Shown here: piece by piece, positions 15,901 through 28,136 of the stretch
Numbering within the stretch: position 1 is the stretch's first letter
How the letters are laid out: each line of letters opens with the position of its first letter
Assembly (NCBI RefSeq): GCF_027596085.1
Contig: NC_072456.1
Span: 17,498,744 to 17,562,743, forward strand
Length of the DNA stretch: 64,000 nt
Direction: 5' to 3'
Source: Anoplopoma fimbria
Taxonomy: Eukaryota > Chordata > Actinopteri > Perciformes > Anoplopomatidae
Translations under genes and position numbers: made by a program
The notes under the pieces: generated by a model
The model's database searches: none
What the model was told of the DNA's origin: nothing
Seen by the model: the letters and a program-made list of their open reading frames with translations, nothing else

Positions 15901-17514
15901 ACTCCTCACAGAAACATGCAGCAGGGCCCCAGCTGGAAACTCTGCACACCACCGTGCTTATTGAGATTCACTTAACTTTTTTCCCATATGGGAAAGAGAA
16001 GGACCTATAAATTGCTTGACTCAGGACCTCTATTTCCCATCAATACATTTCCTCTGCCCCTCTAGGCATCGGAGCATCAAAATGCATAACAATCCCTGAT
16101 AGTGTCAGCAGCCTGCAGCTCATCTCTAAAGTAAATGCTGGACAGATAGAATTAAAGGGGAGGTCCTGTGTTTCTCTTGGCACAAACATTTTCATTATTT
16201 TACTGTTTGAGCGATGTCATCACAAAAGACGGAAACAAAAAGGAAAAAAATGCAGCTTGGCAGTCCAGGAGATGACAACTCATCAGGGACCTACTTTATG
16301 TGAATACTGGAGTCTCTCCGATAAGGCACCGTGCAATAATAGATCTTGTATAAGAACCAGTCCCAATCTATCTGGCCTTCAAATATACGATAGGATAACA
16401 CATGTCATTACTGACAGAAGAACAGAGGGATATTTCCTCACATTGGCTCTAGATTCCACAATGCTTTGATTTTATTCTTTCCCTTTTCATTTTTTTTGCT
16501 GCTGTTTGTCTTTTAGTCATGTCCTATAATTGGTTTCCTCATGGTTTCTCTGAGCATAATGCAGATTGCACAGTGCCACAGATCTGAATGTGTTCTGTCT
16601 TGTAAGAGGTGACCCCAAAGTCTGGGACCTCAAGATGTTTGCTGGGAGCTGCGTCCAAACAGGGATGCAGCAGGGACGGGGTCCTGTGCTGGTGGCAGGC
16701 GGGGGGAAGATTGGAATGACACTCAAGAGGCCAAAAACACAGAATATGGGCCCAGGGTTTTTTGGCAGGCAGCAGAGTGTGAAATTTACAGAATTCCTTA
16801 TATGTTGGTTGTGCAGCAGGCTCTGTGCCGGCACCACGGCATTGTCAGACAGTAGCTCTGTGAGAAGGGTGCTGGATAGCTGGAGTGGAAGAATTCAGAT
16901 GGGATGTTTTGCCATCTTTTGTTCAAAAATACTACAATGCAGAAAATATGGCAGAATTGGTAGGTGTCTTTGATTTTTTTTATATATGATAGAACTCCAG
17001 TGGCAACACTGTTGTCTGGTTTAATTATTTAGTTTCTTTTTAACTTTTCAATTACTTGAGCACATCTTCGGTGTAGCTAATGCTACAAAGACAAAGGACG
17101 TTTTTGAAACACGTTTGCTCCAAAATTTTGAGTGGAAAAAAATAAATGCGACAACAAAACAAAAAGTGTTTTCCTTCTCTGTCTCCTTGTCACAACCCAA
17201 AGCCACTTATACTCACATGGCAACAAGAGGTGGAAGTAGTGCAGCATGCCTAATTTGCAGCAGGCCCCATGTTTTCTTAACAAATTGCAGTCACATATCA
17301 TTTAGTTTCCCTGTATTATTGCAAAGAAAAACAATCAGAAAACCTCAAATGGGGACCACCGTACACTGATCTCATCCCAGGCTCCGGCTTCCCTCCCAGT
17401 TCATCTCACTAACTGTCTCTGCCTATGCCAGGATTTGCTGGAACAGATGCCTTCTTATTGTGACGACCTGCTGCTTGCCTCAGTCAGTCGGACAGCAGGT
17501 CACAAATGCTCACA
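9916..17514. other. Gene-free interval
   Basis: Long AT-rich, mostly single-copy tract. It contains an AAAT-rich run (10,967-11,010), two tiny tandem duplications (ATGATATGCAGATAAT twice at about 12,608-12,645; TATAAATACATG twice at about 12,664-12,687), an A-run at 12,838-12,850 and the 25-bp inverted repeat at 15,600. The stretch 14,930-15,075 with two TAATTA cores looks like conserved noncoding DNA. GC-richer pieces near 11,500-12,180 and 16,560-16,970 have open frames but no splice-bounded, coding-biased exon that I trust. Confidence 0.55.
15600..15659. repeat. Perfect inverted repeat, 25-bp arms, 10-nt loop
   Basis: The left arm (15,600-15,624) begins ATGCAAAAATATACTGC and runs into a short CA tract. 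The right arm (15,635-15,659) is its exact reverse complement. The 10-nt spacer is ATGCACACTG. As RNA (plus strand) the stem could extend outward by about five pairs including G-U wobbles (the GGGGG at 15,595-15,599 against TCCTT). A perfect 25-bp match implies recent origin or selection. There is no ORF across it and no TIR/TSD signature of a known element. Confidence 0.95.
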
Positions 17515-17534
17515 TACACACACACACACACACA
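17515..17534. repeat. (CA)n microsatellite, short
   Basis: About ten CA units in CACATACACA...CAAACAG context. Confidence 0.85.
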
Positions 17535-20500
17535 AACAGAGAGACCTACGCTGCGATGGCTGCGAAGCATGTGTGTTTAACTTACTGGTTGTTTAAGTAA
17601 GCTGAGAAGAATCCCCTCAGGTGATTAGTTCATTTGCAAGTCCCCGGCTGTGGAGGCCAGTACAGGCCCGCTGCCCCACTCGCTACCTCCCTCTGCTTAG
17701 TCCTTACTCTATTTCTGGATTATTCCTTCGCTACCAGCCTTGCTTGCTCCATCCTCTTTCTTCTTATCTCCTCTGTTCCGCTGTTTGTTTGTGTTTCTCT
17801 GGACTCCAAGGGAGGAAAAGGAGACCAGGAGAGAGAGAGAGCATGAATAAAAAAAAAAACTAAGGGAGAGAAATGTTAAGCCAGCTAGAGTAATAGCGCC
17901 GGTCTTTGTCCTGCACTCATTATTTTCGCTTTGATTACAATCTGGAGCAGCTCAAGTTACCCTAATTCGGCCGGCTGAGGCTGTGGATGAAATTGTTCTG
18001 CGCTGAGTGATGGTTGAATTGAAGCTGCCAGGGGGGTTCAGCACTGGATCGGATGTGGAACAAAAAAGAAATCCTAATAATACTAAAATAAATAGATAGA
18101 TAAAAATTCAAAACAAAGGCAATATCTGTGGTAATAATGTGACAAACGCACAGCATCATAATAAATACAATCTCCGAGTAAATTCAGCACTCATCTGGCA
18201 TAGAGGAGATGCAAAATGATGAGACCAACCGTGTAATTCCTTGAGGGACACTTTTTAATGCCAATGGGACGTCTTGTTTATGCCAGAACGAGAATGTCGA
18301 GAAATGGATTCGGTGTTGCACAGTGCTGAGTGGATGGAGGACCAGGCAGGCATGCTGGGATTCTCTGGCCAGTGACGGTGGTACCATGGGAGCCGAATGA
18401 GTGGTGAGGACGCCGCCTAAGGGCCAACCACCACTAGACACTAAGCACTGCAGAGGGCCCCGTCCCCATGTAGCACTAATCACAACCCCCTGCTCCCTCC
18501 ATCTGTTCTCCATCAGTGGCCTTACAGTACCACTCCGCTGCTTCACCACTATCCACCCTCCATCCTCTCTCCTTCTGGCTATCGCTTTCACTGTCTCTTA
18601 ACCTTCTGTGGCTGGATTCTCCCTCTTCTTTTTTAGACTTCTGGTATTTCTTCACTTAGTACTTCTAAGGATGCATGATTTACTGCATCCAGCTAGGGCA
18701 GAGGTTTTAACCTTTTCACCCTGAATGTCAGCCTGTGTTTTCAAGCTTTTTTTCCCCTCCTGCAGCTAAACTAAAACACCTATATTTAAAACACTACATA
18801 TTGATCCTGAATACTTTTGTTCACTCTGTCACACTTTTTACCCTCCGAAGCAATGTTTCTCAATTAATGCCCCTTTTGCCTTCTGGTCACAGCACGTAAT
18901 CTAGTAGAGATGGCTGAAAGTGTCATCAGACAGATGTGAGGTTTTCTATCTACGACACCGCCGTCACTTGAATTACTATCCTGGTTCACAGTTGTACTAT
19001 AGCTATGCTGATTTTTGCTGTCCCTAATGATCAGATTAGAGTTACTAATTAAAAAAAAGAAGAAGAAGGGGAAAAAAAACAATATTATGAGCTGCCCTAA
19101 CGCTTCTCTTGGTGGTGATGAGTGAGGGCAAAGTTATTATTCTTTTGAACTCCTGCGGTGTGGGGGAAAGACGGCAGACATTCAAAGCAGCATGACGTTT
19201 GGTGTTTGTTATTTCTTTTTTACTTTTTTTAATTCCTGGGCCAGAGATTTATGGCTTGATAAGTGCTTCGAACTTTTCTTTTTTTTCAAATGGGGATAAT
19301 TTAAATACACCTCACGGGCAGAGAGAGTTTTTCTCTCTCTCTCTTTCCTCCTCCTGTTCTTTCTGTTCATCTGTTTCTCTCAGTCTTGCTGTGTAGCGTT
19401 GGTCCCTGCTCTTCTCCTTTTTATTTCAGCCAGGGTTTCATTTTCTAACTGGGATTTAGTATGCCCATACACTTTTTGATCTTTTCAAAACAAATAAACG
19501 TCATGACTGGTGTTTTGCTTCGCCAATGTATGTAAGCTTCTAAGTCATGTTCATAAGCTGATGTGTTGTCGTTCGTGGGAATAAATGTCTCGCACAGCAT
19601 TACGGCGGCAGCGCACAAATGTTTTGAGTAGAGAGAACTGTAAATAAAACATGTTTGAGGCCAAGAAAATGACCCACATATATAGACATGCTCTCCCGCT
19701 GTGCATTTAATCCATTTCACCCACTTGCCTCAGATTTTAACAACTCTCTCAGAACTTTTGGCCTTTTTTTTTGTATTTTCCAGAGCGATGTTTGAGGCAA
19801 ACTCACACATGGATGTAGGTCAGAATTTTTTGACAGGATATATTTTTCCTAGATTTTCTTTACTTTTTCATCTCGCAAAAGAGCTTTCCTCTGGTGGTGT
19901 GCACCAAGCTATTGGCGATGGTACTTCCTCATTCAGCCATTATATCATTTGTTTCTATTTTCTGTCAAGCGTGACTGCTCGACAGCCCATCCGTATAATT
20001 AAAACGACCTTTAAGCAATTTGCTGCTAGGTTTTCTAATATTTTTAGCCTGGTCATTATTCCAGATGCACAGATGTGGCGTGTCAAGGAGGGAACATGGG
20101 CCTGACAGCATCTCACTCCTATTGTTCATTTGGAAAAAAAACTTGGGTGTAGGTAGTCAGGTTGGTGATGGAGCTATTGCCCAATTTATTCATTCAAGTG
20201 TCAGTTATACAGACAAATATGTGTAGCACCAATGTGGGGCTGAATTTTAGAGCTGTTACAGCCTGTCAACATAGTGGGAGCGCAGTCATTAATCACCATA
20301 CAGTACATTTGATCAGAATGCAGCAAACCTCTACTGTTTCCTGTGATGGAAGGACAATGGAAGGCTGTGTTAGATCTTGTTCCGTTAATTGGGTTAGTGC
20401 AGCTAATGGCCATTTAGATGTTGGATAACAGGGAGGCATTTTACTCCACAAACGCGGTGATGGAAGCAGAAGCTATCATGTATTAATTCTATTTGAATTA

Positions 20501-22087
20501 TACTCAATACAAAAGATTAAAAAAAGCATACTTTTTTTGGTATATTCTAAGAAGGAGTGGTGACTTGCTTTCAAGGTAATTCTTTTTAAAGTGTCCTATG
20601 CCACAACAGGAAAAAATGCTCTGCTGGTATTTGTTGTGTTATTTACTTTATTCTCACAATCCATGTGTGATACTTTTGACAGTTTCAAACCCAAGGCATG
20701 CATAAAAGTGTGTAGAGTGGCAATCAGGAATGCCGTAAGTGGTTTATAATTTGAGCAAAATGTTATGGTAAATCACAGCAGCAGCACCTATTTCTTCTAC
20801 CTCCTCACAGTTTCAGCACGCAGAGCATTTTCAAAGAAACGTCACCTCAAACTTGTTCGAGAAGCCTACTGTGCAGGGACGTGGGAATTGAGAAGGGAAT
20901 TAAAATTACAATACCTGCATGCCCAGCTGCCCAACTGAAATTGCTCGGCTGTTATATGCTTCTCTATGCAATATCCTGCCATTGAGCTCTGTGCAAGGCA
21001 CGCTAATAATGAAGCTGTCTCTGGCGATAGGATTTCTGTGAGCGGGTCATGAAAATTGGAATAGAGGGAATAGATATGTGACTGTGCCGACCTAAATGGG
21101 CTAAGGGGTTTGCTATTCCCAAACCAAAGTCACAGCTACTGTTTTTGTGGCGTCCATTGGAAATGACTGCCCATTTGCCGTGAACACATTGGGAGTTGGG
21201 AACTACTCATAGCAACTCAAAAAGTGAAATAACCCCAGTTATATTGAAGCACATCCACACAACTCTTTTAGTGTTACTTTAAAAAAAGGGAGAAAGAATC
21301 AAAAAACAAACAAAGACTTGCTTGCGTCCTTGGTTGAGTGTAGCTCTGGGCGCAGTTTTTGTTTGGCTGCCAGCGCAGTTTCTGGACCCGTTATTTTCTT
21401 CCAAATGAGAAAGAAATGTCGTTTGTCCCCACCATGAGCGAGCGGCCGCTGAGATGAGGAATAGGCCGACTGCTTCACACAGACTAACGTGACAGGCTGC
21501 ATGACATCACTTAGCCAAAATGGATTGCCACTTCAAAATGGGACTGTTCTGCCCAGTGTTAGCAAGGCTCTCACTGGAAGAAAATAATTGACTCTGAAAC
21601 GTATTCAATGTATTTTCATTTTGTTTTAAGGCCTGGCAGCGTTGCTGTTTTTCTGTGGGTGGCAAAGATTAGTTGGCAGGATTTGGTATCTTCTGTCTTG
21701 GATCTGTGTGGGGAAAGTGAATTAAAGACGAGAATTAAAACTCTCTAATTAGAGCTGTTAACAGTATTTCAAGATGTCCTATAGTGTGTTTAATAACTTA
21801 CACTCAGCTGCATTTCCCAGGTATATTTAGCTAATGAAGATTACCCTAATGACTCCCACTGACTGAATTTAGGGAATCATAATGTTGGAAAATTTTAAGA
21901 AGTGTGGAAATATGTTTTTCAGTTTTTTACTAAATTTGTATTTTAAAAAAAAAAAATCATTAAATATGAAGCAAATGCTAGAGAAATATACAAAGCAAGG
22001 TCAAAGTCTGCAACCCTTTTTGGGAGGTTCATATTAGTCAGATGAAATGTTAAATGCACCTAGCTGTTTTCCCAAGAGTGTGTAGGA
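17535..22087. other. Gene-free interval
   Basis: Single-copy-looking DNA with no supported exon. CAGAGGTTTTAACCTTTTCACC near 18,700 faintly resembles a hAT/Charlie terminal repeat but has no partner. 20,890-21,080 and 21,720-21,870 have homeodomain-like TAATTA/CTAATTAGAG cores, balanced composition and no simple repeats, as conserved noncoding elements often do. There is an A-run at 21,946-21,956. Confidence 0.5.
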
Positions 22088-22110
22088 GTGTGTGTGTGTG
22101 TGTGTGTGTG
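22088..22110. repeat. (GT)11 microsatellite
   Basis: Uninterrupted GT repeat between GTAGGA and ATCCTCCC. Confidence 0.9.
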
Positions 22111-25100
22111 ATCCTCCCACCCCACCTCCACTTTTTCTTAGGTGACCTGTGCACCACTCAGGCCCTGGGGGCTCAGGCGCACACATGGCCTGATCGGCTG
22201 CTCTTAAGCACTTGGAATTTCACTTCAGCCCCTGCATAAACACATGCACACAAATACACACACATTCTCACAGCGCAAGCACATCTGGTTTCCAGGATGG
22301 CGCTCATGAATGCAGACCTTTTAGCTGCCGGTACAGGCAGGCCGCTGGTGTTAATGACTGGGGGCATTCCTCGACTCCCGGGATGAAAACGGGGAGAGGA
22401 TGCAAAACAGGCAGCCGTCGTTTCTAAGGGGTAACCCAATCCATCCAGCAGGAGTTACGTGTGTGTATGTGGGTTTGTGAATAAAGGGCCGAAGGGGGTA
22501 GGCCAGCTAAAGGTCCTTGGGGTCAGAAGAGGCAGCCATAGCAACCCGGGCGCGTATATGTGCCAGGTCTGGCTTCCTCCCAAAAGCGTAGAGAGGTCAC
22601 AGCAATTTCCCTAAGTCAGGAGTGGGTCAAGGTCCCACTTCCCTTACGTATCAGTCACTGAAGGATGAGGAGGAGAGCGCAAGACATGGACTTTGTAGAT
22701 TTACCTCCCCTAATCCCCAGAGTGTCAGGACTGGGAGGAAAGTATGCTGTAGTTTAGCAGGGGTTATGTGAGGGGAAATGTGAAAGCTACAGAGATTGTA
22801 GTTTTCAGCCTGCAACTTAAAATGTGAATTTTCCATTCATAATTGGAGGGGAATTTCGTCACAGGTGTCATTATCTTTCTAATTATTGGCACCGTCCCAC
22901 GATGCTTTTTCCGCGAGATCGTTCTCTAACGTCAGCAGCTCACCTCACTTGGCAGCAATAAGTGAACAGGGATGCTTTGCTAGGGCACTGAAAGTGAATA
23001 CATTAAGTGTGGAAGTAAAACGTTGCCCCGAAAAAGAGCTCAATAATGATTTAAGTAGCTTGCGGTAGAAGGGATTATTTTACTGATCTTTTTTTTTTTC
23101 AGAAAGGTTTTTCCTTGACCCAAATACCAGGCTTCTCTCTGTCTCTTCTCTGCTCGCTTCTTCTCTCTGGGTCATTTTCGAATCCCCAAAGAAGGGTAAT
23201 AGTACAAGCATACCCCATATTCATAGCAGTGTGGTCGTTTAGCAGGGTTGCTTTGATTACATCCCCTTCACCCCCACCCCCCCCCCCCCCCCAAAAAAAA
23301 AAAACACCTGTGTGAAGTTAATGGGCAAGTGCTGCTCACCCAAACCAGCCATCGGCGCTGCGAAAGGCTTAATCTCACAGACTCAGGACTAATACCATCA
23401 ATACATTAAGAAGCTTGATCCCTGAGTTCTTCTCAGTCTCCTGACAAATTCAAAATGTATTTGGGGTAGACAAGCTTCCTGCTTGGCACACATCTCCGTT
23501 GATCACCGCGATGATTAACCGCCATGAAAATCTAAATCCCTCCATCTCTTGGTAAATATGACTCTTGTCTGTCATTGCAGAGCCTCAAAAGGTCTGTTTA
23601 AGGGCATGGAGAAATTGGCCAATATTGGCTCATCAAAGAGGACTAATAATCTGTGGCCCTCCAGTGATAAGAATTATGAACTGAAAAAAACTGATTGGTG
23701 CTGTTTTTTTATATCTCAAAAAGGAATGCAATGCAGCATTGACTGGCCCACGACAACTCAATCAATATTTAGGAACTTGAACCACTCTCAAGCTATAGGG
23801 GATAGTAGTTGCGCATTTTTATGCAAGAAATGTTATTCAAGGGCAGAAGAGAAACATCAGTCCCGAAGTCTCCCTTGATAGTCCTTGGAATTTATTTTTG
23901 TTTATTTCTAAATTTGCTCCAGAGCGTTTCATGTTCTGGAGCCAATCTCAAGGTTTTACCATGCACACACCGAGCCCATGTCATTAACAATTAAGGAGTA
24001 TTTTTTGGCACATATAAGGAACGATAAACATGTGTCCAGGAATAGTTACGTGGTCCGCAGCCACAGCTGAAGATAAGATCGAAACCCATCATAGATCTGT
24101 CCTTTCCAACTGCCAGAACAAGCACACAGCGCTGTCCACTTTCAAAAAAATTGCTTATCCCACAGAAGAGAGTAAAACAATAAAATAAGAGGAAAAAATA
24201 TTGTAAGGGAAAAATCTCATATCAAAATAAACAATGGAATAAATGCAAAAAAAAGAAATTGGGGGAAAAAATGCAATTTAAGTGCCTCCCTCTTCCTCCT
24301 ATCATCTGTGCTGCAATAACACATTTCAATTGCTGCATGATTAACTTCACATCTGAAAACACAACCTGGCCACCCGGACGCTACAACAAACAGGCAGCCT
24401 GCGTGGCACTCGAGCCGTTGATAACAAAAGCCATCACCCTGTGCACCGCTAAGCAGTTACCACATGATTTTATGAGAGCCATGCTCATTTATGAGTGCAA
24501 TCAGTTGCAACCCAATGCCCCATAGGATGTCAGAGTTAGCGCCCCTCTTTGTCCTATGATGATGGACTGTCGGTTCAATGGCGTTATTGTAGCTCTAGTG
24601 GCCATCCAGGGAGTAATACATTGATAACAATATCAGCTCATAAAGATGGGCTGTTGGAGAAAAGGTCACTCCCTTTCTTTTCCCGTACCGTACCGTATCT
24701 CTCGCACTCCCCTCCCTTCGTCTGATGATATCCTCCGTCGCTTTCCTCCCTCTCTCTTTCTTTCTGTCCGTGTCTCTCTATCTCGCTCGCTCGGGGTGAC
24801 GACGGGCTGCCCCTCGGTGTGTAAGGAAGCTGGAATGTCATGTTTTAACTGGAGTTAGAGGTATGTTGACAGGCCAGACAGAGGGAACAGATGGCAGCGT
24901 GACATGCCCAAGGTCATATGGCATGCCACTGTTGGGAGCGTTGGATTTGAAACCCAACGCTTTTTTCGCCCGTTTCCCTATTCTTTCTTTAGGATTTCTG
25001 CCCCCACCCCTGTCTTTCTTTCACCTCTATCTCTTACTGCTTTATCACGTACTCCTTTCTCTGTTTCTCATTCCCCAAACCTGCCTTCCCCCTCGCTCCT

Positions 25101-25236
25101 ATGCCTGCCCTGTCTCTTACTCCCTTTCTCTGTTTATCACCCCTTCCCTCCTCAATGTAGGTCACAAAGCCTCCTGTACAGGCTGCTGCCTATCTCTGCT
25201 TAAACACACTGCCCCCTAAACTCTCCTGACTACTCT

Positions 25237-25240
<4 letters not shown>
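22111..25240. other. Gene-free interval
   Basis: No supported exon. Contains a C-run abutting an A-run at 23,277-23,304 and a pyrimidine-rich zone at 24,960-25,200 whose open frames (Ser/Leu/Pro-rich) are compositional. 24,285-24,560 is the most conserved-looking part: complex sequence with CAATAACACATTTCAATTGC and CATGATTAACTTCACATC. Confidence 0.5.
23277..23304. repeat. C16-A12 homopolymer junction
   Basis: Sixteen C followed directly by twelve A. Prone to sequencing length error. Confidence 0.9.

Positions 25241-25292
<52 letters not shown>
25241..25292. repeat. (CA)26 microsatellite
   Basis: Pure CA/AC repeat of about 52 bp between CTATTT and TGAAAC. Confidence 0.95.
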
Positions 25293-25294
<2 letters not shown>

Positions 25295-28098
25295 AAACAC
25301 CTCATTGAACAGCCATATTCTTTTGCACTTCTTTCCCTCTTTCTCTCCCACACATGCTCAGTTGGACTCACATTGGCCGTGGACCCCATAAAAACCTGCC
25401 AAGCTACCTTTGTCCCCTAAAGTCTCGCCCCTAACAGCCCTGTCAGCAGAGACGTACAAAGAATCCAAATGAGTTTTAATTACCTGTGTAGCCATGCCTG
25501 GAAGGTCGTGCACCGGAAATCTAAACCACACCGGTACAGTAAGCATGGCGTGTCGCAACACATGGCTTCTTTGTCTTCCAGCTAATTTCCAACAGAAGCT
25601 TAAAGTAGAAAGAGAGGAAAAAAGACAGTGGGAAAAGGAGGGAGGGAGGGATGGGATGCAAAGGGAGAAAACCGCTGTTTCTGCTTGCTGCTTACCATCT
25701 TCGCTGAATGTTTTTTAAGGCATGTACCAAAATCCCAAGCAGAGCAGAGCAGAGCAGAGCAAAATGTCCTCACTTTACCTAAATCTTGTCAGAAGTGTTC
25801 GTCTCAGCTCAGCAGGCAGAGCCGTTTGTCCCAAAACAACATTGGCTTTTTGCTGTGATAAAGAAAACATTGCATATATTGCAAAAAGACAGGTCGGGGA
25901 AGGGTAAAAAGTCAGGAGGGCGAACATTTTCATTCACGTAATTAACATGTTGGGAATAGCCAGCTGCATCCAATTCACTATGTGGGAGATTTGCATGTTT
26001 ATCCTGCATGTCAGGCAGCGCATGTCCATCCTGCCCAGAACTGGTAACCTCTCGTTATATTTTTAATGTTCCCCGGTGAGACGTGTACGGTTGCATTAGC
26101 TCCATTCGCTGCTTTTCACAGGATGCTCTCAGCAACACAAAGAGTGGCCCATACGAATTGTAACGAGGTGAGGACGCCATGACAACGGCAGCCACACGAG
26201 GTGACATTTCCTCGACATGAGCAGCTCCAACAAATAAATACTCAAATTTGTTTTTTTAAGACCTTGGTTAAATAGGTCTGCCTCTACCGCTCTCCAGATC
26301 AGCGACTCAAAACAGTCTGTGCTGCATTTGTAAGCATGTGTTTACGGTTGTATTTGTAGTCATCTGGGCCGTGTTTATTGTTGCTCTCCTTTTTTTGGCA
26401 GAGGGTCGTCTGAATATTAACAACATAACAATGGTAGGGCTGATTAGTCTTGAACGCAGCATAGACGGCAGATCTTTATCTGGGGTGATACAGCAGTAAA
26501 ATAATGCTGGGAGAAAGAGAGACAGAGGAAGCACAGCAAAAAGGGAGGAGGAGGGAGGAAGGGAGGGTAAAAACAGTTTCAAATCTTCTCATCTACAAAG
26601 GTTATTTTCTGAATGGTAAGTCTTTCAGCATAAAACCGCATGTTTTTCCTTGAATAGAAATATGCGTAGCCACAAACAGAGAGCATATGGATCTATTTAT
26701 GGCAGGGCTTTGTTCTTGCAGTGTTGAATGTGTAATGTTGAGACTTTAAAAAGCCTTGTTTTTTTTCCTACTTTCCCCTGCGTTTTCAAAAAGGCATTTA
26801 ACTCTGCGAGAATGGAATTACAAGGTATGTTACAAGTAAACGCCAGAATAATTTGTCGCAATTACACCTTATAAACCTAGTCATTGGTGTATATGTCCTG
26901 CACTCTTGCAGATTTCCTGCAGTTGTGGGAATGCGGAACATTTTGCTGTTTTAAAAAAAAAGGAATGAGACTGAAGTTTTGAGCAAATAAATGAAAAAAA
27001 GAGCTAAATGTGCTCGATGCGGACAACAAAACTCTGTGGCAGTCAGAGTTGGTCAGTATTGACGTCTCGGTAAGAAATTTGATTTTGTGAAAAACTCCAA
27101 AGTTGTTGCTTCGGCCATTAATCACCCGACCCTGGAGAGGGGAACTCAGTGGAGCACAGGGCCCTCTCTGTGCTGCCGCGACAGACTGAAAGCCAAACCC
27201 AGCGTTCTTGAACAATAGATGCCCCAACGTGACACCATTTTGTTACAGTGTGTGTGAGTGCATGTGTTTGTGTGAGGGGGCAGGACGGATTCTTGAAAGT
27301 ACAGTGACACCTAAAGGCCTAATCCTATAGGCCCTCCCTGTCTCTCTCCGTCTCCCTCCCTCTCTCTCACGGACACTTGAGTCAAGGACATGGTGAAATT
27401 TGGAGAAAAACTGATGAGTTTTCACTTTTTTTTTGCACTTGATAGTTCCAAGCGCTTGTACAGGGCATCAAATTCCTCTCCTAATGACATGCCTGGGGCT
27501 GCCTGCAGGAAAAGTGGCATTTTCATCTTCCAACCTAAGAATCTGATTGGACATCGGGTGGGGGAGCCAAAAAAAAATGGTTTGCTGCGGTTTTTTTAAT
27601 GTTCATTGTGCAATTGGAATGTATTGTGATGCTTTGTGCCCTCAAACCAGTCATTTATTTATTTTCTTTATTTAATTTTTTGATTTAAATTTTAGTTTCT
27701 TTCAGATTTTCTAACGTTTGGGCAATGTAAAGGTCAGGTGCCTTTTTGTGTGAGTAACAGTTTTGTTTTAATACATACACAGAAAATGTACTAGAATAAT
27801 AAAAAAATATTTTACCTCATAATTTACTATCAAAATATTTTACTCACCAATTTAATGTGACGTAAAGGTAAACTGCATTAACGTAGGCCTTAAAAAACAT
27901 AACGATAATGAAGACTCTGACAATTAAGATGTTTTCCAAGCCTTTTATTCCCAATTCAAATATTTCTATATTCTCCGTTGTGATGTCTTAATATTACCAA
28001 CTGAAGGTCATATTTTATCTACATCTTTATTTCCCTCTACGTTCCTGCTCACACAGTGCTATTTTGTTTCCAACTGAGTCTATATTACAGTACAGAGC

Positions 28099-28099
<1 letters not shown>
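25293..28099. other. Gene-free interval
   Basis: No supported exon. Holds a pentanucleotide repeat (AGAGC, about 4.5 units, 25,738-25,760) and AT-rich DNA from 27,600 to 28,060. Nothing else is recognised. Confidence 0.5.

Positions 28100-28134
<35 letters not shown>
28100..28134. repeat. (CA)17 microsatellite
   Basis: Pure CA repeat following TACAGAGCCG. Confidence 0.95.

Positions 28135-28136
<2 letters not shown>

Noticed and set aside
16566..16973. 135-codon plus-strand frame starting MHSATDLNVFCLVRG
   Set aside because: No recognisable domain, no splice borders, and overlapping open frames on the opposite strand; GC-richer composition explains it.
18699..18740. Charlie-like hAT terminal repeat (CAGAGGTTTTAACCTTTT)
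   Set aside because: Single end only, weak match, and no partner or duplication found.
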